Shown: positions 24,445 to 33,666 of the stretch, piece after piece
Position numbering within the stretch: the stretch's first letter is position 1
How the letters are laid out: each line of letters starts with the position of its first letter
DNA from: CAWJTN01 sp963845895
Lineage (GTDB): Bacteria; Patescibacteriota; Microgenomatia; UBA1406; GWC2-37-13
Assembly: GCA_963845895.1 (NCBI GenBank)
Contig: CAWJTN010000001.1
Span: 1,054,001 to 1,118,000, forward strand
DNA: 64,000 nucleotides
Reading direction: 5' to 3'
Position numbers and translations under genes: made by a program
The notes under the pieces: model-generated
Told to the model about the DNA's origin: nothing
The model's input: only the letters and a program-made list of their open reading frames with translations
Databases searched by the model: none

Positions 24445-25278
24445 TTAGATTTCTTTGATGATTTCAATCAATTTTTTTAAGGACAAGGGAGATGGTTTTT
24501 GGTCAGGTCTTTTTGGAGAACCATTCAAAAGCATATGTTTTGATGAATGCAAAAACCAACTACCTACTTTATCGCTTTTCTTGACTTTTTCATAGATTGG
24601 TGTTAAATCATATTTGGGATCAGGTAATGTTTTTATTCTTATGTTTCCATGGTCCGGGTCTTTTCTGATTGCTAAATGAAAATTCATTTTTTGGGCAAGC
24701 TTTAACGTTTCGTCATTTTCTGTTTCCATGGCAATGCTTTTTCCTAAATAGGAATTAAAAACTAAACCCATTCTGATTTCTTTTTCTGCCGCGATTTTAT
24801 TTTTCATGATAATCAATGCGGCATCAAGAATTTTAAGTATAAATTCGGTTAATTCTAAATCATCAGACATGGTTACTTTTAATCCATCTATAAGATTGTT
24901 TAGCAAAAAATCATATCTATCTTCTGTTGGATCAGGATAATATGCTTCTTGAAAATGATCATCTTCGTTTACAAAGGTTACAAGTCGGTCCAGAGGTTCT
25001 TTTAATTTATCTTTAATACATCCTTGATTTTCTAAATAATTTAGTATCAATATAGACGCACAGGTAAAGTCAGCCGTTTGATGGTGGTCAAATTTTCCCA
25101 ATCCTGTATCAACATGGATTATTTCCGGATTAGAATCAGGAGACATATCGTCGAGTGTTTTACCTGCTGGAACAAATTTCAATTGGGCATTTTTCCAACC
25201 AAGCAGAAATTTCTTTATTAACCAGCATGAAGTTATAGCGTCAAGATCTGGTGAAAAATGAGTGACAATTGTTTTCAT
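24445..25278 (-). CDS. DHH/MYG1-like metal-dependent phosphohydrolase
   Basis: A 277-residue protein with THFSPDLDAITSCWLIKKF at the N-terminus and HVDTGLGKFDHHQ near residue 66, the Asp/His motifs of DHH-like and MYG1 (UPF0160) hydrolases and exonucleases. FVNEDDHFQ and a C-terminal tail with conserved aromatic residues follow. Likely a manganese-dependent phosphodiesterase or exonuclease; substrate unknown. Its ATG overlaps the proS stop by one base, so the two are translationally coupled. Confidence 0.75.
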   Translation of the reverse strand: MKTIVTHFSPDLDAITSCWLIKKFLLGWKNAQLKFVPAGKTLDDMSPDSNPEIIHVDTGLGKFDHHQTADFTCASILILNYLENQGCIKDKLKEPLDRLVTFVNEDDHFQEAYYPDPTEDRYDFLLNNLIDGLKVTMSDDLELTEFILKILDAALIIMKNKIAAEKEIRMGLVFNSYLGKSIAMETENDETLKLAQKMNFHLAIRKDPDHGNIRIKTLPDPKYDLTPIYEKVKKSDKVGSWFLHSSKHMLLNGSPKRPDQKPSPLSLKKLIEIIKEI

Positions 25279-26510
25279 TAATGTAAAGACTTTAATTCTA
25301 TCAAAGAAGTTTTATTTTCGTTTCTTTTCTTGAGTTCAATTTTATCTTCAGTTCTTTTTGAAACTACCAATCTAGTTGGTATCCCGATTAAATCTGCGTC
25401 AGCGAACTTTTCTCCTGCCGTCACATCTTCCCTATCGTCGAATAATACTTCTAGTTTGTAGTTAGTAGTTAGTAGTTGATAGATTTCAAAAGCTCGTTTT
25501 TTTACTTTATCGTCTTTAAGGTCAAGCACAATTAGGTGATATTTATAAGGTGAAACACTTTCGGGCCATATTATTCCCCTGTCATCATTATAAAGTTCGA
25601 CTAAAGCTCCTAAAATTCTTGTTGTTCCTATCCCATAACATCCCATATAAATAAAATGGCTTTTTCCTTTCTTATCGGTATATTTTAGATCAAAGGCTTC
25701 ACTAAATTTTGTTCCAAGGTCAAAGATATTCCCAATTTCAATTGCTCTATCCTTCTTTAATTTTCCTATTTTGCATTTAGGGCAGGTTTCATTGACTTTA
25801 CGTTCAATAATTTCCTCATTTTGTGCAAAATTACATTTCTGACAATAAATTAGGTCAACTTCTCCTGCCGGGGTAAGAACGTTAAACTCGTGAGAGTGTT
25901 TTTTTGTAAATGTTCCTCCAGAGGCTTCAGTTATTTTTATATTACTAAAACCCAAACGCTTAAAAATTTTCAGGTATTGATCAATAACTACCTTATAGAA
26001 CGATTTAAACTCTTCATATGTTGAATGAAATGAATAAAGATCTTTCATGCCAAATTCTCTTCCTCTTAGTAATCCAGATTTAGCTCTTGCCTCGTCTCTA
26101 AATTTAGGGGTAACGTGGTAAAGGTATAGCGGTAGATCTTTGTAGCTTCTGATATATTTTTTTGCAAGTGGTGTTACTATTTCTTCATGAGAAAAGCCCA
26201 GTCCATACTCTTGTCCATATCGACTTTTTGTTTTAAATAAAATATCCACATTCCACCTTTCAGATTGTTCCCAATTCACTTTTGTAATTAATGTGGGCAT
26301 TAGGATTTCCTGACAGCCTATTTCGTTAAGACCATCTCTAACAATATCTTCAATTTTTGCTAGGGTTTTCTTACCCATCGGAAGCATACTGAAAACTCCA
26401 CTGCTTTCTTGATTTATAAAACCAGCTTTTGTCAGTAGTTCATGATTTTTAGATTCGTAAGCTTTTGAAACTTCTTTAGATGTTTTTCCGAAAAGTTTTG
26501 AATACAACAT
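25278..26510 (-). CDS. proS: Proline--tRNA ligase, short form without the editing insert
   Basis: Class II synthetase charging tRNA-Pro. Motif 2 (PKFRDEARAKSGLLRGREFGMKD in parts) and motif 3 (MGCYGIGTTRILGAL) are present, with a C-terminal anticodon domain (VLFDDREDVTAGEKFADADLIG). Bacterial-type enzymes are usually ~570 residues because of an editing domain between motifs 2 and 3. Here that stretch is about 90 residues and carries a small Cys4 element (CQKC ... CPKC), giving 410 residues. Editing of Ala-tRNA-Pro would need another protein. Confidence 0.93.
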   Translation of the reverse strand: MLYSKLFGKTSKEVSKAYESKNHELLTKAGFINQESSGVFSMLPMGKKTLAKIEDIVRDGLNEIGCQEILMPTLITKVNWEQSERWNVDILFKTKSRYGQEYGLGFSHEEIVTPLAKKYIRSYKDLPLYLYHVTPKFRDEARAKSGLLRGREFGMKDLYSFHSTYEEFKSFYKVVIDQYLKIFKRLGFSNIKITEASGGTFTKKHSHEFNVLTPAGEVDLIYCQKCNFAQNEEIIERKVNETCPKCKIGKLKKDRAIEIGNIFDLGTKFSEAFDLKYTDKKGKSHFIYMGCYGIGTTRILGALVELYNDDRGIIWPESVSPYKYHLIVLDLKDDKVKKRAFEIYQLLTTNYKLEVLFDDREDVTAGEKFADADLIGIPTRLVVSKRTEDKIELKKRNENKTSLIELKSLH

Positions 26511-26532
26511 TAGGATTATTATAATACAAAAA

Positions 26533-26976
26533 TTAAATTATTCCCGCTTTCTTTACATATTTGAGATGAGTGAGATACATCGAATGGAGCGGCGAAGGAA
26601 GATTATTTATTGGAAACCATTTAATTTTATCGATATGGACTGGATCACCTATTTTGACTTTTTTAGGATTGTTAATTTTTACTCCAAAGATGATTGCTAT
26701 CCAATGTGTATTTTCTTTACCATTTTTCCTTAAAACATTATTTACTCCGCAAAATTTAATATCTTTTTCTTCAACATCTATATAATATTCTTCTTTTAAT
26801 TCTCGTTTCACAGCTTTTAAAAATGTTTCACCAAATTCTACTGCTCCACCTCCACAATCCCATTTACCATGTTCATCTCTACATTTATCACTTCTTTTTT
26901 GAAGTAACAATTTTCCCCTACCATCAATACAATAGAAACATATAGTCACTCCAATATAATCTACTCCTTGCTTCAT
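26533..26976 (-). CDS. NUDIX hydrolase
   Basis: A 147-residue Nudix protein. The Nudix box is intact: GGAVEFGETFLKAVKRELKEE (residues about 44-64), which binds magnesium and cleaves nucleoside diphosphate-X compounds. Substrate unknown. It overlaps the start-proximal nucleotidyltransferase gene by 4 bases and probably forms a two-gene unit with it. Confidence 0.9.
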   Translation of the reverse strand: MKQGVDYIGVTICFYCIDGRGKLLLQKRSDKCRDEHGKWDCGGGAVEFGETFLKAVKRELKEEYYIDVEEKDIKFCGVNNVLRKNGKENTHWIAIIFGVKINNPKKVKIGDPVHIDKIKWFPINNLPSPLHSMYLTHLKYVKKAGII

Positions 26977-27854
26977 TTTATTTCATCCAAATTCAATGTG
27001 TATTTTGGTTTATAAATTCCATCAGATAATATTATAAATTCATCAATAAGTTTATTGGCACTGGTTAAACGATCTTTTTCATAAAGTAAAATTTTATTAA
27101 TTCTGACCATAAAATTATTTGGTTTTACATTAAATGTATTTATGTCTTTATAAAATTTTTTTTCTCCAAAAAAATAAGTTTCATTTATGGCGTAAAGAAC
27201 CTGAACAAGATCATTTACAATTCTTGTTATACATCCAGATACTATATAAATTTCTCCTCGTTCTGAAGATTTTTCGGCTCTAGAAAAGCTGAATTGAGCA
27301 TCCCACATGAATTTGTTAATGATTTCTGTTTTAAGTTTTTGAGGATAAGATTTAACCATATCTTTTAGTTGAAGAATTGAACTTGATGGATCATACAAGA
27401 TTTTTGACTCTTTAACTTCAGAGCAATAAATATAACTATAAAAACCATAAGCTGGTTGTTGATAGAAATCGGTCTTAATTTTTCCATTAATTGATTCGTC
27501 AATAGTTTTTTTTACAAAATCTAAATCTCTATAAATGAAATCAACTCTTTGTTTGTCAACAATTAACCAAGTTCCTCCATTCATCCAGTAACCCCACTCC
27601 CCTATTTTAGTTATGATAGAATTTTTTTCATTGACACCAAGGTTTCTAATAGCTTTTGTTACTTTTTCTATATCCAGTGGATTTTTTGCTTCATAGAAAA
27701 TTCCAAAGTCTATATCTGAGTCAGGTCTTTGAGTATTTGTAGCGTTAGATCCTCCCAAAACAATAGCTTTTATTTCTTTTATTCTTTTAAGTTCATTTAC
27801 AATTATATTAATTAACGCAGTTTTATTCATTTGTAGTAATTCTACAAGATACAA
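26973..27854 (-). CDS. Nucleotidyltransferase-fold protein
   Basis: A 293-residue protein with the pol-beta-type signature GGSNATNTQRPDSDIDFGIF near residue 34, including both metal-binding aspartates. The remaining helical region resembles minimal or aminoglycoside-type nucleotidyltransferases. A second start (MNKTALINIIV, ATG 27830) fits the fold better than the ATG at 27854. Coupled to the Nudix gene downstream by a 4-base overlap. Substrate unknown. No gene is visible in the 166 nt upstream. Confidence 0.8.
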   Translation of the reverse strand: MYLVELLQMNKTALINIIVNELKRIKEIKAIVLGGSNATNTQRPDSDIDFGIFYEAKNPLDIEKVTKAIRNLGVNEKNSIITKIGEWGYWMNGGTWLIVDKQRVDFIYRDLDFVKKTIDESINGKIKTDFYQQPAYGFYSYIYCSEVKESKILYDPSSSILQLKDMVKSYPQKLKTEIINKFMWDAQFSFSRAEKSSERGEIYIVSGCITRIVNDLVQVLYAINETYFFGEKKFYKDINTFNVKPNNFMVRINKILLYEKDRLTSANKLIDEFIILSDGIYKPKYTLNLDEIK

Positions 27855-28020
27855 CAGGCATTTTGTAGTTTATAATCCATTGACTCTTAAGTTAATATTC
27901 CTAAAAATAAAATTATGATTTATCGAGTTTTTAGCAATAATTTTTTGCTACTTAAAAAAGTTAGTTTATTCGAAAATAATTTAATATAAATTGAATTTAT
28001 TTATATAAATTTAGGAAGTA

Positions 28021-28581
28021 TTATTTGTTATGGTTTTTGTGTTCGTAGCCAAGTTTGTCGAGGACTTTTCCCACAGTTTCTAAGGGACCGGAAGAATAAG
28101 TATCAATTACTAAATGGTAATATTTTGGTGCAAAGAAGTCATAGTTTCCATAAATTCGATGCCATTCTTTAAAATTTATTCCTTCTCTTTCTTTAATGAA
28201 TTTCTTCGCTTCTTCAATTGAAATTGTATCCCTATTGACTACTCTATCGACTTGTAAAGCTTTATTATTACAGATAAGAAGAACGCGCAGGGTATTTTTT
28301 AAATTTCTCGCCATGAATCCCGAGAGCCATGCTTCAATAACATAGTGACCTTCTTCTGTAAGGAGTCTTTTCGTTCGCTTATCTATCATATTGTGAAATT
28401 TTTTATCGGCCAGACTAGCTAGGGGTTGGACGTATTCTTTTGCAAAATCGCGTAAAAGTTGTCCACCAGATGTAAATTTCCAACCTAGAGGTTCAAGATA
28501 AGGTTTTAGGTTATTTAACAATGTATTTTTACCTGTTGCAACGCCTCCGGAGATTGTAATATTGTCGAATTTCAATTTCAT
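28021..28581 (-). CDS. Cytidylate-kinase-like P-loop kinase
   Basis: A 186-residue P-loop protein with ITISGGVATGKNTLLNNL at the start (the nucleotide loop GGVATGKNT resembles cytidylate kinase-like proteins), then KFTSGGQLLRDFAKE, WLSGFMARN and a lid region with basic residues (RVVNRDTISIEEAKKFIKERE). Probably phosphorylates CMP or another nucleotide. It begins two bases after the stop of the rseP gene. Confidence 0.85.
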   Translation of the reverse strand: MKLKFDNITISGGVATGKNTLLNNLKPYLEPLGWKFTSGGQLLRDFAKEYVQPLASLADKKFHNMIDKRTKRLLTEEGHYVIEAWLSGFMARNLKNTLRVLLICNNKALQVDRVVNRDTISIEEAKKFIKEREGINFKEWHRIYGNYDFFAPKYYHLVIDTYSSGPLETVGKVLDKLGYEHKNHNK

Positions 28582-28582
28582 A

Positions 28583-29744
28583 TTATCTATAAATTTTCAT
28601 TATATCATTAATCGTGACAAGTCCTGCAAGTGTCAGAAGAATTATAAATCCTGCAAGATTTAAATAACGCTCCACTCTCTGATTGATCTGTTTTTTAGTA
28701 ACCCATTCGTATACTACAAAAACTAATCTGCCTCCATCAAGAGCAGGGAATGGGAAGATGTTTATGATCGCAAGTGAAAGACTAAGAAGAGCAAGTAAAT
28801 TAAGAAGATTAATTGTAAGTTTTTTACCAGAACTATGTACCGTTTGATCTATGATTTGAAATATACCTACAGGTCCTGAAGATCCTTCTGCGACTGGTTG
28901 AATCGTTTTTTTAATAAATGATTGTGAGATGAGATACGGATATAGATTTAATATTGAAAGCAGTTAGGTTATAAGAGTTTAGAAATCCTGAAAATAGTTT
29001 TTCTGGAAAAGTTTGATAATGTATAACGGTAGCTTCAACCAAGTTAATTCCAATTATGGCCCGTTTTAATTGACTGTTATATTTTGGTGTTACGCTGATT
29101 GTTTTTTGAACACCATTGGAAATATTTTGAATTTCTAAATAGATCATCACATCTTGAGAGTTTTTTACTATATTAATAAATTGATCGGGGCTGTCTAACG
29201 CATACCATTTGATTGAACCATTTTCTTTTTTTCCAACTCTTAGGGCAAGGTCTCCTCCTTCGATGCCTGATTTAGAGGCGGGAGAATTTGACACAACACT
29301 TCCTATAACTACCTTATTCTCTTGTTCTCCAAATCTGAAGTGATATGGAACTATGACAGGAAGAGGTTCAGAAGTAAAATTATTTAATGGGATAGTAATG
29401 TAATAGAGAAAAATCGCTAAAATAACATTCATCAACACTCCACCAACTATTATTAAGGCTTTTCGCGAAGGTTTCTTGTAAACAAAGGTTCTACCTCTAA
29501 GTTTCGAAGGATTTTTATTTTCTAATTCCTGATATTCTTCTCCATACAACTTGACGAAGCCACCTAAAGGTATAAGATTGATGCTATATAAAGTTTCGCC
29601 TATTTTTTTTCCAAAAAGTCTCGGTGGAAATCCGAACCCGAACTCTTCGACAAGGACTCCGTTTCTTTTTGCAGCTATAAAATGACCAAATTCATGAACT
29701 AAAACAAGGACAGCTAAGATGATTATAAATATAATGATCGACAT
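28583..29744 (-). pseudogene. rseP: RseP-type M50 membrane metalloprotease, broken by a one-base frameshift
   Basis: Site-2-type intramembrane protease. The N-terminal part (29744 down to 28911, 277 codons) has the zinc motif HEFGH, the following GFGFPPRLFGKKIG and a PDZ domain (SNSPASKSGIEGGDLALRVG). The C-terminal part continues in another frame (28963 down to 28583) with GSSGPVGIFQIID and the conserved NIFPFPALDGGRLVF, completing the catalytic site. The two frames overlap at 28913-28963, where a single-base change would restore one protein of about 385 residues. No obvious slippery site lies before the first stop, so a mutation or an assembly error is likelier than programmed shifting. Confidence 0.88.
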
Positions 29745-29780
29745 GTAAGAAATTAAAAATTTGAAATTTAAAATTTCTAA

Positions 29781-30341
29781 TTATATTTCAAGTATTTCCT
29801 TCTCTTTTCTCTCTCTGATTATTTGAATCTCCCCCATAAATTTTTGTGTTTCATTATCAAGTTCTTTTTCTAATCTAAATTTTTCATCCTCTCTAAGAGT
29901 CTTTGATTCCAACTGAGACTTGATTTTTTTTCGTGCATAATCTCTATAATCTCTTATTAATTTTTTTGTTCCTTCTATTTTTTGTCCTACGAGTTTTATA
30001 AATTTTTCTCTCTGTTCTTGTGATAGTGCAGGTATCTTTATTAATAATCTTCCACCTTGAATTGAAGGACTTAAGCCGATCGGAGATTTTAAAATTGCTT
30101 TTTCAATATCAGAAATTATTGAAGGATCGAAAGGGGTCACTGATAGAGCTGTGGGACCTTCGTTTATTATTGTTGCCAATTCCATTAGTTTGAGTTTTGT
30201 GCTGCCACCATAAGTTACCACAATCAGATTTTCAATCAATGACGGGTTGGACTTTCCGGTTCTAATTGATTTTAAATCCTCTTTAAGAGAGCTTAATGTT
30301 TTACCGACCGAAAGTTTAAAGTCTTCTAAAATTTGATCCAT
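29781..30341 (-). CDS. frr: Ribosome recycling factor
   Basis: Splits post-termination ribosomes together with EF-G. I start at ATG 30341 (MDQILEDFKLSVGKTLSSL), one base after the tsf stop, giving 186 residues, the usual length. Landmarks: the RTGKSNPSLIENL segment, ATIINEGPTALSVTPFDPS and RDYRDYARKKIKSQ. An in-frame ATG 36 nt upstream would overlap tsf and is unlikely. pyrH, which usually separates tsf and frr, is missing here. Confidence 0.96.
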   Translation of the reverse strand: MDQILEDFKLSVGKTLSSLKEDLKSIRTGKSNPSLIENLIVVTYGGSTKLKLMELATIINEGPTALSVTPFDPSIISDIEKAILKSPIGLSPSIQGGRLLIKIPALSQEQREKFIKLVGQKIEGTKKLIRDYRDYARKKIKSQLESKTLREDEKFRLEKELDNETQKFMGEIQIIRERKEKEILEI

Positions 30342-30342
30342 A

Positions 30343-30798
30343 TTAACTTCCAAGTTCCCATCTAATAAATCTTCCAATCTTTATGTTTTCTCCAAATTTA
30401 AGGACAGCTTCTTTTACCAAATCAGAGATTTTTATGGAAGGATCTCGCATATACTCCTGTTTTAATAATTCATTTACGTTAGAAGTAGTAGTAGAAGCTG
30501 TTTGCATTGCTATTTCATGTCCAAGTTTTTGAAAATCATCGTTTCTAGAAACAAAATCAGTTTCACACAATAACTCTACCAAAGATGCCACTTTTTTATT
30601 ATGATGGACATAACTGAAAATTGCCCCTTGTGATGTGATTCTTCCTGCTTTATCTTTAACATTTTCAATCCCCCACTTTGATAAAAGTTTTTTTGCTTTT
30701 TCTATGTTGTTTTTAGTTTCATCCAAAGCTTTTTTACACAAAGCAATTGAAATTCCAGTTTCTTCTCGAAGTTTTTTAAGTTTTTTGATGTCTAACAT
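30343..30798 (-). CDS. tsf: Elongation factor Ts, short form
   Basis: Guanine-nucleotide exchange factor for EF-Tu. KLREETGISIALCKKALDET is the N-terminal UBA-like domain, GAIFSYVHHNKKVASLVELLCETDFVSRND the EF-Tu-contacting core. At 151 residues it holds only one core subdomain, as in the short forms known from some bacteria, versus ~280 in E. coli. Part of the rpsB-tsf-frr-rseP string. Confidence 0.95.
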   Translation of the reverse strand: MLDIKKLKKLREETGISIALCKKALDETKNNIEKAKKLLSKWGIENVKDKAGRITSQGAIFSYVHHNKKVASLVELLCETDFVSRNDDFQKLGHEIAMQTASTTTSNVNELLKQEYMRDPSIKISDLVKEAVLKFGENIKIGRFIRWELGS

Positions 30799-30825
30799 AT
30801 ATCAATTATTATATTATTTATTAAC

Positions 30826-30882
30826 GGATTAACCCTTCGACTTTGCTCAGGGTTAATACTGAGTGAAATCGAAGTATTAACG
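30826..30882. repeat. Two adjacent hairpins between rpsB and tsf
   Basis: ATTAACCC ... GGGTTAAT around CTTCGACTTTGCTCA, then AATACT ... AGTATT around a GAGTGAAATCG loop. The CTTCGAC...GCTCAGGG word is a dispersed repeat also seen at 40114-40144. A role in attenuation between the two genes is possible. Confidence 0.6.
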
Positions 30883-30884
30883 AG

Positions 30885-31568
30885 TTATTTTTGTTTAGCT
30901 GTGTATGCTTCTATCAGTTTATTTGTTATATATTCTATAGAAGATAAAGAGTCGTCGTTAGCTGGAATAGGATAGTCAATCAGATCGGGATCAACATTGG
31001 TGTCTACAATTGCCACCACTGGAATTTTCATTCTCAATGCTTCGCTTAAAGCATTTTTTTCTTTTTTTAGATCTACGATAAATAAAGCGTCAGGAAGTTT
31101 CTCTAGTTTTAATAACCCACCATAATTCTTTTCCAATTTCGAAACTTCCTTTTCTAACTTTACTCTATCGTGTTTAACAAATTTTTGCCAGTTCCCTTCA
31201 TCTTTATCTTTTTTCATTTGAATAAGTTTTTTGACATTCTTATTTATTGTTTCGAAATTAGTTAACAACCCGCCTGGCCATTTATTAGTGACATAAGGAA
31301 TTCTGTTTTCAAGGGAAAGAGTTTGAATTTTAGCCGCAGCAATTTTTTTTGTCACAACAACCAAAAGTTTTTTGTTTTCTTTGGAAAGTTTTGTAAGAAA
31401 TTCTTTTGCATTTTCCAGAAGGCTTACGGTTTTAGTTAAATCTATGATAGAGACAGCATTTTCAACTGTGTAAATATATTTTTTTGCTTTTGGATGTACC
31501 CTATTTGTTTTGTGTCCTAGATGGGCCTTTGTTTCAAAGAGTTCTTCAATTAATTTATTTTCAACCAT
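30885..31568 (-). CDS. rpsB: 30S ribosomal protein uS2
   Basis: Small-subunit protein uS2, 227 residues. Landmarks are LFETKAHLGHKTNRVHPK, YIYTVENAVSIIDLTKT, the PYVTNKWPGGLLTNFETI stretch and the C-terminal PVVAIVDTNVDPDLIDYPIP then PANDDSLSSIEYI. First gene of the rpsB-tsf-frr unit. Confidence 0.97.
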   Translation of the reverse strand: MVENKLIEELFETKAHLGHKTNRVHPKAKKYIYTVENAVSIIDLTKTVSLLENAKEFLTKLSKENKKLLVVVTKKIAAAKIQTLSLENRIPYVTNKWPGGLLTNFETINKNVKKLIQMKKDKDEGNWQKFVKHDRVKLEKEVSKLEKNYGGLLKLEKLPDALFIVDLKKEKNALSEALRMKIPVVAIVDTNVDPDLIDYPIPANDDSLSSIEYITNKLIEAYTAKQK

Positions 31569-31616
31569 TCATTCATTTTAGCAGGAGAAAGCCAATTTTG
31601 CAAGAAATTGCGACTT

Positions 31617-32492
31617 TTATAAATTTAAATTTTTCAAAAATTCTCTGAAGTCTCCATTTATTTCCTTATGGTGGAGTGCGAACTCAACAACGGTTTTCAT
31701 ATATTCAAATTTATTACCGGTATCATAGTATTTTCCATCCTTAATTTCGATTGCATAAACAGGATGTTTTTTTGCCAGAAGATCTATAGCTTCAGGAAGA
31801 TAATATTCGCCACCTTTACCGGGTTTTTGCACATCCAAAATCGGAAAAATATCTTGCGTTAAAATATAACCTGATACAATAGCTAAATTAGATGGTGCTT
31901 TATCTATGCCCGGTTTTTCAATAAGTTTATCTACTTTCAAAACGCCTTCGGCAATTTCTTTTCCTTTTACAAAAGCATACCGGTCCGCATCTTCTTTTTT
32001 ATTGGTTTTAATTCCACATAGAATTGTGGACTCATATTTGTAATAAGCGTCAATCATCTGTTTAGCCCTTGGCGGTTTTGCCCATATGAAATCATCACCC
32101 CAGAGAACTAAAAATGGATTATTACCAAGCAAATGTCTTGCTGACTTAATTGGTGTAGCATTGCCGTAAGGACCTTTCTGACGTATATATATGAAATTCG
32201 CTAGTTCAGATATCGCTCTAACTTCGTCCAACATATGAAATTTCTTACCAAGTTCTAAATTTTTTACAAGTTCGGCATTAGGTGTGTCAAAATGGTCTTC
32301 GATAGCTCTTTTACTATAACCTGTAACAATAATAACATCTTCAATTCCTGACATAACTGCTTCTTCTACAACATATTGAATCACTGGTTTATCCACTACT
32401 GGAAGCATTTCTTTAGGCATTGCTTTTGTTTGAGGTAGGAAGCGAGTCCCAAAGCCAGCAGCAGGAATTACTACTTTAGTTATTTTTTTCAC
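31617..32492 (-). CDS. galU: UTP--glucose-1-phosphate uridylyltransferase
   Basis: Makes UDP-glucose for glycan synthesis. It shows the nucleotide-binding PAAGFGTRFLPQTKAMPKEM, VVDKPVIQYVVEEAV, the sugar site region VSGYILTQDIFPIL and EYYLPEAIDLLAKK. Length 291 residues is normal. It precedes an Ig-like protein and tmk on the same strand; together with the phosphomannomutase at 62409 and the glycosyltransferase at 2968 it suggests surface glycan production. Confidence 0.96.
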   Translation of the reverse strand: MKKITKVVIPAAGFGTRFLPQTKAMPKEMLPVVDKPVIQYVVEEAVMSGIEDVIIVTGYSKRAIEDHFDTPNAELVKNLELGKKFHMLDEVRAISELANFIYIRQKGPYGNATPIKSARHLLGNNPFLVLWGDDFIWAKPPRAKQMIDAYYKYESTILCGIKTNKKEDADRYAFVKGKEIAEGVLKVDKLIEKPGIDKAPSNLAIVSGYILTQDIFPILDVQKPGKGGEYYLPEAIDLLAKKHPVYAIEIKDGKYYDTGNKFEYMKTVVEFALHHKEINGDFREFLKNLNL

Positions 32493-32499
32493 AAGTTTT

Positions 32500-32934
32500 T
32501 TATTGAAATTTTATACTTACTTTATTTGGGGCGCCATTCGAGTTGGTGAGAGTGATATTCGGTTCAACAATTGCACCTACTTGAGCGGTGCAGTTTGGAT
32601 CATTTGAAGAAAGTTCAAATGAAGCCTTGCCATTGTTGTCAGTAGTCGATGCAGCTTGCTTGAGTTGACCACAGCTTGTAGTAAGAGTAACAACCTTATT
32701 GGAAAGAGGTTTGTCAGACTCGCTGATAATAAAGATATTGATAATGGATGTTTTTTCTCCGTCAGCTGCCACTTCCAAAGGCCAGGCTATTATTTTTGAT
32801 TTTGTTCCCGAAGGGGTTGAATCTTCTTTAGCTCTTGTAAATTGCGTGATGGGTTTGTTAAATACGGTAACAATAGCAAAAAAAGCGAAGCTGATAAAAA
32901 AGAGCGTAATTAGGGCAAAAAGTTTTCTATCCAT
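32500..32934 (-). CDS. Secreted protein with an immunoglobulin-like (Big_1-type) domain
   Basis: A 144-residue protein with an N-terminal hydrophobic anchor (residues about 6-24) and one Ig-like domain. KIIAWPLEVAADGEKTSIINI, KPLSNKVVTLTTSCG and TTDNNGKASFELSS match the bacterial Ig-like domain 1 pattern. Two cysteines could form a disulfide. Function unknown, presumably at the cell surface. Confidence 0.75.
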   Translation of the reverse strand: MDRKLFALITLFFISFAFFAIVTVFNKPITQFTRAKEDSTPSGTKSKIIAWPLEVAADGEKTSIINIFIISESDKPLSNKVVTLTTSCGQLKQAASTTDNNGKASFELSSNDPNCTAQVGAIVEPNITLTNSNGAPNKVSIKFQ

Positions 32935-32970
32935 ACTAAATGGAATTATAAGATAAATGCTTATTATTTG

Positions 32971-33663
32971 TCAAATTAGTTTCTTTTCTTTTAAACTGGC
33001 GATAATTTTCTTATGAATCGTTTCGCGAGATAAAAGCTTACCGTTCGAGATACAGTTAATCTTTATCCAATCATATCTAGTTGAAAAATCCAAGTATATT
33101 TTTTCAACCACTTTACGATATTCTATGTTTTCTTCCTGTATATCCAATTTTTTCCCATTAAGATAACGTCTATTTTTTTTAGTATTAGTTAAGCCTAAAC
33201 TAATTTTCCAGGGAACATAGAGATATATCACAATATTTTCTTTTGGTATTTTATTAACTTTATATTCTAATTCATTTAACCATTGTAAAAATTCATCTCG
33301 TTTCTTTTTGTCTTTGAGCTTTGCCGATTGATGTGCCATAGAAGAAGTAGCATAACGATTGGCAACGATATAGCCGCCATCTTTAAGAAAATTTATCATT
33401 TCATCTTTAGCAGATTCTCTGTCTAAGGCATAGGCAAGAGAAACAAGATAAGGAGAAACTTCGTTTATTTTACCAAATTCTCCTCTAAGAAATCTTGCCA
33501 CAGTTTTACCATGAAAGGAGTTGTAATATCTAGGAAAATCCATATATTTTACCCTCAAGTTATTCTTAGTTAAATAATCTACAAGCATCTTAGCTTGAGT
33601 AGTTTTTCCAGACCCGTCTCCTCCTTCAAAAACAATTAGTTTCCCTCTAAAATCTTTTTCCAT
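32971..33663 (-). CDS. tmk: Thymidylate kinase
   Basis: Phosphorylates dTMP to dTDP. P-loop FEGGDGSGKTTQAK at residues about 12-25, DFPRYYNSFHGKTVARFLRG at the substrate site, ANRYATSSMAHQSAK as the DRY-like motif. The 230-residue length is a little above the usual 205-215. Starts 3 bases after the AAA+ gene stop. Confidence 0.94.
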   Translation of the reverse strand: MEKDFRGKLIVFEGGDGSGKTTQAKMLVDYLTKNNLRVKYMDFPRYYNSFHGKTVARFLRGEFGKINEVSPYLVSLAYALDRESAKDEMINFLKDGGYIVANRYATSSMAHQSAKLKDKKKRDEFLQWLNELEYKVNKIPKENIVIYLYVPWKISLGLTNTKKNRRYLNGKKLDIQEENIEYRKVVEKIYLDFSTRYDWIKINCISNGKLLSRETIHKKIIASLKEKKLI

Positions 33664-33666
33664 AGA

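Noticed and set aside
28901..28915. A7 run near the rseP break as a programmed slippage site
   Set aside because: The run lies after the stop of the first frame, so slippage there could not join the two halves.
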